Below, piece by piece: positions 11,001 through 19,370 of a DNA stretch of 19,370 nucleotides. Made by a program: the position numbers and the translations under genes. The DNA is from Globomyces pollinis-pini (lineage: Eukaryota; Chytridiomycota; Chytridiomycetes; Rhizophydiales; Globomycetaceae), in assembly GCA_025399215.1 (NCBI GenBank), contig MU621352.1, positions 4,291 through 23,660 of the forward strand. The letters run 5' to 3'. How positions within the stretch are numbered: the first letter of the stretch is position 1; every line of letters begins with the position of its first letter. A model generated the notes under the pieces. That model was not told the DNA's origin. It worked only from the letters and a program-made list of their open reading frames with translations, and did not search any database.

Positions 11001-14000
11001 CTTTTTTCTGGCAGTTATTTGGTCGATAGGAGGAAGTGTAAATGATGCATGTCGTCCAAAATTCAGCCATACCTTTCGTACACTCATTGCTACCAGCAAA
11101 CCGGAGAACATAGTGATTGAAACTGCAATACCTGAAGAAGGATCAATTTATGATTTCTATTTTGATGGACTGCAAGGCAATTGGAGACATTGGCTATCAA
11201 CTTTGCCTGACGTATACACAATTCCACAGAAAGCAAAATATGATACAATCTTAGTACCAACATTAGACACTGCAAGGTACTCATATTTATTACAACTGTT
11301 GGTTCGTCATTCAAAACAAATTCTGTTTGTCGGACCAACAGGAACTGGTAAATCAATGTATATTAAAGATACGTTGATGAATGTGTTAAGCAAAGATACT
11401 TATATACCGGTTTTTATCAATTTTTCCGCTCAAACTTCTGCATTCCAGACACAAGAAATCATAGAATCAAAATTAGACAAAAGAAGAAAAGGAGTTTTCG
11501 GTCCAGCCATGGGAAAAAAGTGCGTCATTTTTGTAGACGATTTAAACATGCCTGCAAGAGAAGTATATGGTGCCCAACCACCAATTGAGTTACTTCGACA
11601 GTGGATGGACCATGGAGGTTGGTACAACTTAAGTGAAAATGCAATGCAAGAGTTTGTGGACATTCAATTTATTGGGGCAATGGGTCCGTCTGGAGGTGGG
11701 AGGAGTCCCATTACTTCCCGCGTAATCTTAGTTGATAATTAATCCCTTAGTTTTTACGGCACTTTAACACAATTTCAATTACCTCTTTCGACGATCCGAC
11801 TCTTCATAAAATATTTGAGACGATTTTAGAATGGCATTTGAAGTCGAACTCATTCCCAGTTGCTGTACAGGCATTAGCACAAAAGGTTGTTTCAGCAACT
11901 AGAGAGATTTATCGTGGTGCTATGGCAAATTTATTACCGACGCCTAAAAAATCCCATTATACATTCAATTTAAGAGACTTTGCAAGAGTAATTCAAGGGA
12001 TATTACTGGTAAGAGGTGAAAATATTTCAGAACCAAACAAATTAATCAGATTATGGCTTCACGAATCGTTTAGAGTATTCTACGATCGCTTAACTGATGA
12101 TGATGATCGAAAATGGCTTTTTACATTTTGTCAAGGAACAATTAAAAACTGCTTTGAAGTGACATTTAATAGTGTATTAAAAGATTACGACTTCGATGGT
12201 GACGGAAATGTTGAAGAGGATGACTTACGTAGCTTAATGTTTGCCACTTATTTGTCCCCAAGAGAAGCGAGCGGGAAAGCTTACAATGAAATCACTGACC
12301 TTTCGGAGCTCACTGGTTATATGGATAAAGCTTTGGTTGAGCACAACTCTATCAGTAAAAAACCCATGGATTTGGTTATGTTTCGATTTGCAATAGAACA
12401 CGTATCTCGCATAAGCAGAGTATTATTGCAACCGAGAGGCAACATACTACTAGTTGGTGTGGGAGGAAGTGGAAGACAAAGTTTGACTCGTTTAGCAGCA
12501 TATGTGGCAGAATTTGATGTGTTTCAAGTAGAAATTGCCAAGAACTATAATATCCAGAATTGGCATGACGATTTGAAAAAGGTTTTTAGGATTGCGGGAG
12601 GTTTAGGGAAGCCAACAGTCTTTTTATTCAGCGACAGTCAGATACAGGAGGAGTCCTTCCTTGAAGACATAAACAATATCCTTAATGCAGGGGAAGTGCC
12701 AAATCTGTATGCAAATGATGAAAAGCAGGAAATGTTTGAATTAGTTAGACAGGATCTGAAATCTCAAGGAAAGTCATTTGATGGAACGCCCACAGCGATG
12801 TTTTCTGTTTTTGTAGATCGTTGTAGAGAGAATCTTCATCTTTGCTTGGCAATGAGTCCTGTAGGAGAGGCTTTCCGAGTTCGCTTAAGACAATTTCCGT
12901 CCTTAGTCAATTGCTGTACAATCGATTGGTTTAAAGATTGGCCTAACGATGCTTTGGAAATGGTTGCCACCAAATTTCTACAGAACGTTGAAATGCCGGA
13001 GCAAATTCGAACTGAAGTTGTGAAAATGTGTCAGATTTTACATGAATCAACCAGAATTCAATCGCAGAAATTTCTTAGTGCACTTCGTCGATACAATTAT
13101 GTAACACCAACCTCGTATTTGGAATTAATTAGAACATTCAAAACTCTACTGGCACTCAAGCAATCCGCAGTGCAAAAGCTGAAGAATAGATACGTTAATG
13201 GTTTAGATAAATTGAATTTTGCACAAACAGCTGTCGCAAAAATGCAAATAGACTTGGGTGATTTGCAGCCTCAGTTGATTAAAACGCAAGGTGAAACAGA
13301 TAAAATAATGATTCAAATTGAGTCAGAATCTAAAGATATCTTGGTTACTAAAAGTATTGTTTCAGTGGATGAAGCAATTGCGACAAAAAAAGCAGGAGAA
13401 GCAAAAGCAATCAAAGATGATTGCGAGGAACAATTGGCAGAAGCAATTCCAGCTTTAAATGCCGCTGTACAGGCGCTTGATACACTGAAACCAGCAGATA
13501 TAACTGTGTTAAAGAATTTTAAAAGTCCTCCAGCTGCAGTAAAACTTGTTATGGAAGCTGTTTGTGTAATGAAAGATGTGAAGCCAGTTAAAATTGCAGA
13601 TCCTTCTGGTTCAGGAAAAAAAATTGAAGATTATTGGGGACCGTCTAAAACATTAATGTCTGACATGAAATTTTTGGATAGTTTAAAGGTTTATGACAAG
13701 GACAATATCTCTCCTGCAATTATGAAAGTAATTAGAAGCAAATATATGGAAAATCCTGAATTTGTGCCAGAATTGATTCGATCTGCATCATCGGCGGCGG
13801 AAGGTTTATGTAGATGGGTTAGAGCTATGGAAGTATACGATAGAATAGCGAAAGTAGTGGCCCCTAAAAAACTTGCTCTGTCTCAAGCCGAGTCAGAGTT
13901 AGCAGAGACCATGGCTAGTCTCAATGAAAAGCGAGCTTCACTTAAAGCAGTAGAAGACAGAATGCAAGCTCTAGAGGACAACTTCAAGAGCATGACTGAG

Positions 14001-17000
14001 AAGAAACAACAACTTGAAAATCAAGTGGATTCAGTATCGAAGCAATTAATAAGAGCAGAGCAATTGATTGGAAGTCTTGGTGACGAGCAAGAGAGATGGA
14101 CCCAATGCGCTAAAGACCTCCAGAAACAATATACAGCTCTCACAGGAGACGTCTTAGTGTCCTCAGGTATTGTTGCCTACCTTGGTGCATTCACAAAGAT
14201 TTATCGAGATGAATGTGTCAGTAATTGGTCAAACCTATGCAAAGAAAAAAATATTCCTTGCTCTGATGAGATTAAACTAGCAGCTGTATTAGGCGAACCA
14301 GTCAAAACAAGATCGTGGGTTTTAGCCGGCCTTCCTAATGATGGTTTTTCAATTGATAATGGAATAATGATTTCTAATGCACGTCGTTGGCCGCTAATGA
14401 TAGACCCACAAGGACAGGCAAACAAATGTACGACTATTTTCTCAGTGTTTAATCAATTAGGGATAAAGAATATGGAAAAGTCGAAATCGCTACAAGTTGT
14501 AAAATTAACGGATTCAGATTATGTCAGAACATTAGAGAATGCAGTACAGTTTGGGACACCAGTCTTATTAGAAAATGTAGGGGAGATGTTAGACCCTGTG
14601 TTGGAGCCGATCTTGTTGAAGCAGACGTTCAAGCAGGGTGGGATTAATTGTATTAGATTAGGAGATTCGACAGTCGAGTACTCATCAGAGTTTAGGTTTT
14701 ACATTACCACTAAACTGCGAAATCCTCATTACTTACCGGAACTATCAACTAAAGTTACATTACTCAATTTTATGATTACACCTGAAGGTTTAGAAGATCA
14801 ACTGTTAGGTATAGTGATTGCTAAGGAGAGGCCTGAGCTAGAAGAGATGAAAGTTCAACTGTTACTTCAATCTGCAGAGAATAAGAAGCAATTGCAAGAG
14901 TTGGAGGATAAAATATTAGAAGTATTATCTTCATCAGAAGGAAATATTTTGGAAGACGAAACGGGAATCCAAATATTGTCTTCCTCAAAGGTTTTAGCGA
15001 AAACAATTACCGAGAAACAAGCAATTGCTGAAAAAACTGAGCAAAAAATAGATGAAATTCGAGTGGGATATAAGCCAATTGCAGGACATGCTTCAATTAT
15101 GTTTTTCTGCATTGCAGAACTGGCAAATATAGAACCTATGTACCAATACTCCTTAGCTTGGTATATCAATCTCTTTATAAATTCGATCGAAACAAGCGAA
15201 AAGAATTCCGATGTTGGAATTAGATTACAAACGTTACGAACACATTTCACAGAATCACTATATGGCAATGTTTGTAGGTCACTATTCGAAAAGGACAAGC
15301 TGGTTTTCTCTTTTCTGTTAACAGTGGCAATTTTGAGGGCAACAAATGAAATTGATGCTGCTGAATGGAGATTTGTACTTACTGGAGGGGTTGGTGTTGG
15401 TGACGGTTTCATTTCAAATCCAGATCCCAGTTGGATCACCGAAAAATCTTGGGGTGAAATATGTAGACTGTCAGATTTGTCCGCATTTAAAGGGTTTTCA
15501 AAGGAGTTTCATGAGCATATATCAGATTGGAGAAGTTTGTTTGATAGTCCGGATCCTCAAGACTATCCATTTCCTGGTATTAAAACATTTGTTAACAGTT
15601 GTAGGACGTTGGAGTTTGGTGAATGACTTTCAAGTTTTAATGATACTAAGATGTTTAAGGCCCGACAAAATGACCATTGCGATTTCCAATTTCATAATCA
15701 AGAAAATGACTAAAAAATTTGTAGAGCCACCTCCTTTCAATCTCGCAAGCAGTTATGCGGACTCAAATAATTGCTCACCATTAATTTTTGTATTGTCACC
15801 TGGTGCAGATCCCATGACTGAATTACTTAGATTTGCTGACATTAAGAACATGGGTGGCCCGAAAATCAATTCGATATCTCTTGGACAGGGACAGGGCCCT
15901 ATTGCCGCAAAAATGATTTCTGCAGCTGTTCAACAAGGCACCTGGGTTGTTCTACAAAATTGTCACTTAGCAATTAGTTGGATGACCGCATTGGAAAAAA
16001 TATGTGAAGATTTGACACCAGATTCAACTCATAAAGATTTTAGATTATGGCTCACTTCATATCCTTCTGATAAATTTCCAGTAACACTACTACAAAATGG
16101 TGTTAAAATGACAAACGAACCACCAAAAGGACTCAAAGCGAACTTAAGAAAATCATACATCAGTGACCCAATCAATGATAAGCAATTTTATGAAGGCTCT
16201 AAAAACAAACAACCAGAATTTGAACGATTGCTTTTTGCATTGTGTTTTTTTCATGCGTTGGTGCAAGAAAGGCGACAGTTTGGACCAATTGGATGGAACA
16301 TTCCCTATGAGTTTAATGATACGGACTTAAGAATATCAGCAAGACAATTAAAGAACTTCCTGGCCGAATATGAAGAAGTTCCATATGATGCCCTGGTTTA
16401 TTTAACAGGTAATTCGTAAGAATTGCTAACTAGTGACAGGCCAATGTAACTATGGGGGTAGAGTGACAGATGATAAAGACAGGAGAACACTGATGACTCA
16501 GTTAGTTTCTTTGTACAATGCGAATGTCAATCATCAACAGGTATTATACTTTCTAGCAGTTCTCATTTTCTAGAATTACTCTTTCTCTAGCAGTGGAATT
16601 TACTTCATTCCTAGCAACACTACATATGACGGAATATTAGAATATATCAATGGTTTACCAATGGAAGCCAAGCCAGAAGTTTTCAACCTGCACGAGAATG
16701 CAGATATTGCAAAAAATCAATTGGAAACTGAACTATTCTTCAAAGCTATATTGTCAACTCAGGGAAAAATGGAAAGTGGTGGATCTAAATCAAATGAACA
16801 AATTGTGACTGAGGTAGCTACAGATATGCTCAACAAATTGCCACCTCCGTTTGATATTTTGCAGATTCAAACAAAATATCCTACAGATTATTTTGAAAGT
16901 ATGAATACTGTATTACTTCAAGAAGTTATCAGATTTAAGAACTTGACCAATGTAGTCAGAGAGAGTTTAAAGAATATTCAAAAAGCAATGAAAGGACTGG

Positions 17001-17664
17001 TGGTTATGTCCGCTGAATTAGAAGATGTCAACAATAGTATTTTGTTGGGGACAATACCAAAACTCTGGGCTGGAAAGTCATATCCATCAATGAAACCTTT
17101 ATCCAGTTACTTTAACGACTTACTGCAACGTTTAACGTTTCTGAACAAGTGGGCGACTGAAGGGCAACCGATTGTTTTCTGGGTTTCTGGATTTTTCTTC
17201 ACGCAAAGTTTCTTGACAGGATGTCTTCAGAATTATGCTCGAAAACACACAATCCCAATCGATTTACTTGGCTTAGAGTTCATTGTTCAGCCAACAAAAT
17301 CCGCTGGAGTGAGGCCTGAAGAAGGGCAATATACTAATGGACTTTTTCTAGAAGGTGCTCGGTGGGATATAAGGTTAAACTCAATTGCTGAATCATACCC
17401 GAGGGTATTGTATGATTCTTTGCCGATTATTTGGTTAAAACCTGGTGAAAAATCCAAATTCAACATATCTGGCACGTATGAATGTCCAGTCTACAAAACT
17501 GCAGCGCGAAGAGGGACACTGTCTACCACTGGGTAACAATAACTTTAAACTAAATATGTAGACATAGTACAAACTTTGTTATGTCCATGAGAATTCCAAC
17601 GAATGTTCCTGAAGATGTATGGATCCTAAAAGGTGTTGCAGCTTTAACCAGTCTTAGCGAATAG
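4891..17664 (+). CDS. DNAH7: axonemal inner-arm dynein heavy chain, DNAH3/7/12 group
   Basis: Single-headed inner-arm dynein heavy chain, the ATP-driven motor that slides axonemal doublets for flagellar beating. Splicing 25 exons gives 12,066 coding bases and 4,021 residues, the usual length for DNAH7. Order: tail (about 1-1300, with [20 protein letters not shown] and [17 protein letters not shown]); AAA1 P-loop GPAGTGKT (1345-1352) and Walker B CFDEFNR (Asp1397-Glu1398); AAA2 GESYAGKT (1626-1633); AAA3 GPTGTGKS (1973-1980); an EF-hand-like loop [12 protein letters not shown] (2249-2260), typical of DNAH7; AAA4 GVGGSGRQS (2338-2346), with Arg for Lys as usual in axonemal chains; stalk coiled coils around a microtubule-binding region (about 2680-2810); AAA5; AAA6; and a C-terminal domain ending near STTGHSTNFV. 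The stop is TAG at 17662. The start is the only ATG in its frame after a TAG at 4801. Closest paralogue within DNAH3/7/12 is inferred, so the symbol is approximate. Confidence 0.96.
9300..9711 (+). other. two 159-base symmetric exons carrying the AAA1 site
   Basis: Introns 9300-9335, 9495-9522 and 9682-9711 are all phase 1. They bound exon 15 (9336-9494) and exon 16 (9523-9681), each exactly 159 bases. Exon 15 runs from the P-loop to the Phe before the Walker B acids; exon 16 runs from those acids to ITMNPG. Skipping either would keep frame while removing half of the main ATPase site. Confidence 0.9.
14428..14460 (+). other. stopless 33-base intron hidden inside an open frame
   Basis: GTACGA to CAATTAG, phase 1, length divisible by three and no in-frame stop, so the frame reads straight through it. 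Removing it turns an 11-residue insert into the conserved dynein string [15 protein letters not shown]; the first base of the Trp codon lies before the intron. That family match is the reason to call it an intron. It lies in AAA5, just after [12 protein letters not shown]. Confidence 0.88.
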
Positions 17665-17702
17665 ATAATACATAAAGTATCATAAACTGTTCATGTGTGA
17701 GA

Positions 17703-17708
17703 AATAAA
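17703..17708 (+). terminator. probable dynein polyadenylation signal AATAAA
   Basis: Canonical hexamer starting 39 bases after the TAG stop of the dynein gene, consistent with a short 3' UTR. The cleavage site is not identified. Confidence 0.5.
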
Positions 17709-18674
17709 CTACTAACCAAGTGAAAAGAAATTCGTAATGGCGGAATATACCGTGATATCTTTAATAAGATGAGTAAAAACACAATGCTTGACTTGAAATC
17801 GGAATAATTGTTTACTCATTAAAACATGATTTTGAAAAGAATTCTAACGTTTAGTAAAACCATCAGCAAGATACACACTACTTATAAGCAATCAGAAATC
17901 GAGATCTATCTTTCTGATCGACGGATATCAGTTACATTTTAAAGTGCATTATGATTTGAAAGGTACTATACCCGATTTCCAAATTTGGCAAAAGACACTA
18001 CTTGGCAGTTTTAGGAGCATCTAGTCCATCGAATAGCGCGACAGACAATAGCCGATTTCGCTACCGTGACCATTAACACTGTTCCGTTGCGCAAAAACTG
18101 GATGAGATATTGCGACGATGCCGTAAATCAAAGCTAGACATACAAAGGTTTTCTAAATAACAAAAAATATTCAACTTGACTCAATTGTCAAAGTTACAGT
18201 TAAAAGGCTGACTAAATATTTGATTGAATACATATCAGAGTATGTAGAGGAAGATTTTATACTAATCAACCAACTATTGAACACAATTTACCAGAAGATA
18301 AATAATTCACGCTGATTAATAATCATAATGAATGTATCCAGGAATGGTTTCGGTTATCATTTTGAATATCCAATCCTCCAAGCGTCTAATTTATCGCGCG
18401 CTCTTCAACTTGAAAACTCTAAATTAGAATGATATTCATGACATTCTCTCTACTTAGCTACGGGCTCTCATCTTCAAGAATTTTGACCACTCAGCCCAAA
18501 ATCCAAAATGTAGATGTCTGAAACCGTTATTCTTTGAAGCAGCTACTTTCGGAGACCACCACAGTTTGACAATACAAATTAATAGAATACGTTCCTTTAA
18601 TGCTCTGAAATGAACCCTGCCATTTACAAAAGAAATTGTACAAGATTATCCTCACGTTAAACATCCAAACTGAG

Positions 18675-18884
18675 ATGTCACGGTACCTTAGCTTGACTGG
18701 ATACAACTTAGGATTTATTCCATTTTATGAGTTAGTTCAGTCTAGACTCGATAAGTCCGTAAATATAGCAGGATTTATAAATTCAAACAAAAAGAGTATC
18801 AGAGAACTACACAGCCTAGCCTGTAAATATTGCAATGCTAACCATGATATTATTGGCCAATTTAAATGCAATATTGTACAGTAA
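18675..18884 (+). CDS. hypothetical small ORF, 69 residues, doubtful
   Basis: ATG to TAA frame beginning MSRYLSLTGYNLGFIPFYEL, with one CKYC pair near the end. There is no signal peptide, no clear membrane segment and no motif I can place in a family. It stands alone more than 1 kb past the dynein gene. One open frame of this length is about what chance would give in this stretch, so I list it only for completeness. Confidence 0.15.
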   Translation: MSRYLSLTGYNLGFIPFYELVQSRLDKSVNIAGFINSNKKSIRELHSLACKYCNANHDIIGQFKCNIVQ

Positions 18885-19199
18885 CGCGAACATCTTTCAG
18901 ACTTGGGCTAAGCGTGAAAAGAAGAGCCAGATAGAGTTCAAATGGAACTAAAAAATTTGCGGATTGGGTTCAACCTTCAGCATATCTGATCTTCCAAATT
19001 CCAAACAAACGTATCTGTTCTTTTATAATCTTGTATACTCAACGGTTTTATAATCTTCCAAATGAAAAGTAATCTTAACATTAAGATATTATTATTCTTT
19101 TTTATTTATTTTGAACATATCTGTTATAGATAATTGACGTCTTATTCTGATGATAAAGTATCTTTTGCTTTTAGACTTCAGAGAAAAGGTATGCAGTTG

Positions 19200-19370
19200 A
19201 TTCGAGGGTCTGGAAGAGCTGGAGTCCAATAGAAGAATTGGCATTGGGTAAGACTGGGCACTCATGAGTGGTCGCTTGGGTGAGGTCTGAGTGGGTGAAG
19301 TTCCGGATATGATGACCCTACCCATTTCACCCACGGACCCATATCCCCCGTAGTTCAGGTGGGGCTCGAA
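19200..19370 (-). mobile_element. possible end of a tRNA-derived SINE or other repeat, cut by the right edge
   Basis: This patch is visibly richer in G and C than the rest of the window. On the minus strand it opens TTCGAGCCCCACCTGAAC, which fits the loop and 3' arm of a tRNA T-arm (B box core TTCGAGC, stem CCCAC) followed by an acceptor-like stretch. It continues into DNA with a 12-base palindrome CACTCATGAGTG (19259-19270), a 9-base inverted repeat (19291-19299 with 19326-19334) and a 7-base one (19305-19311 with 19340-19346). A tRNA head followed by an unrelated body is the SINE pattern. A plain tRNA gene ending here is the alternative. The other half lies outside the window. Confidence 0.3.

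Larger units (their letters stand above)
4891..17664 (+). other. exon map of the dynein gene (25 exons, 24 introns of 26-36 bases)
   Basis: Exons: 4891-4905, 4937-4990, 5020-5309, 5342-5453, 5481-5664, 5697-5775, 5806-6048, 6077-6710, 6737-6921, 6952-7101, 7132-8149, 8178-8546, 8576-9010, 9038-9299, 9336-9494, 9523-9681, 9712-9776, 9803-10664, 10691-11721, 11751-14427, 14461-15576, 15605-16408, 16440-16540, 16574-17532, 17562-17664. All introns are GT-AG; 22 begin GTA and two GTTT. Most end TAG. Mean length is about 29.5 bases, with phases 0/1/2 = 10/8/6. Junctions from exon 5 on are fixed by alignment to conserved dynein sequence. The first three junctions rest on frame and splice consensus only. 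Confidence 0.9.
17665..19199. other. gene-poor region downstream of the dynein gene
   Basis: About 1.5 kb of AT-rich DNA with no protein I recognise on either strand. The longest ATG frame is the 69-codon one at 18675-18884. A plus-strand frame at 18157-18432 is open except for one TGA at 18313. Given roughly one stop per 14 codons at this composition, several such frames are expected by chance. A 12-base direct repeat TTTTATAATCTT occurs at 19021-19032 and 19046-19057. ATCTTCCAAAT also occurs twice, near 18989 and 19053. Confidence 0.6.

Noticed and set aside
15577..15626. Frameshift in the dynein near [18 protein letters not shown]
   Set aside because: A 28-base intron (15577-15604) explains it and yields [19 protein letters not shown], which matches the family.
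4891..17664. Dynein pseudogene or several adjacent genes
   Set aside because: Every interruption is a GT-AG intron, total coding length is a multiple of three, and ATP-site motifs are intact.
18157..18432. Decayed gene in one plus-strand frame interrupted by TGA at 18313
   Set aside because: At about one stop per 14 codons, several open stretches of around 50 codons are expected in this region by chance, and neither half resembles a known protein.
1..19370. CRISPR arrays, bacterial operons, rRNA or complete tRNA genes
   Set aside because: No spaced direct repeats, no Shine-Dalgarno-linked ORFs and no full tRNA fold were seen; all recognised genes are spliced eukaryotic ones.

Overview
The window is nuclear DNA from a flagellated eukaryote, most likely an early-diverging zoosporic fungus. 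DNA topoisomerase I on the minus strand has fungal-type wording (for example [20 protein letters not shown] and [13 protein letters not shown]). An Sfm1-type SPOUT arginine methyltransferase follows, and the largest gene is an axonemal dynein heavy chain, which only organisms with motile flagella keep. The DNA is AT-rich with very small introns. The code is standard: the three genes end in TAA (topoisomerase), TGA (methyltransferase) and TAG (dynein). A Cryptomycota- or chytrid-like host is an inference, not a proof.

Layout: 1-619 has no gene I can support, apart from a possible 5' exon running off the left edge. 620-2908 (or 3066) is TOP1, minus strand, at least nine exons. 3067-3674 is intergenic. 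3675-4560 is SFM1, minus strand, four exons. 4561-4890 is a 330-base head-to-head promoter interval. 4891-17664 is a complete inner-arm dynein heavy chain of the DNAH3/7/12 group, plus strand, 25 exons and 4,021 residues. 17665-19200 has no convincing gene. 19200-19370 is a more GC-rich patch with inverted repeats and what looks like the 3' half of a tRNA T-arm at the very edge.

The dynein reads as a chain of broken ORFs, but every break is a normal GT-AG intron of only 26-36 bases. Removing all 24 restores one frame along the full family alignment, including one stopless 33-base intron that hides inside an open frame. TOP1 and SFM1 have the same tiny introns plus two outliers (77 and 246 bases).

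The genes do not form a pathway: TOP1 relaxes DNA supercoils, Sfm1 modifies a ribosomal protein, and the dynein drives flagellar beating. I saw no new multigene system. The interest lies in intron architecture, splicing-dependent frames and the element-like right edge.
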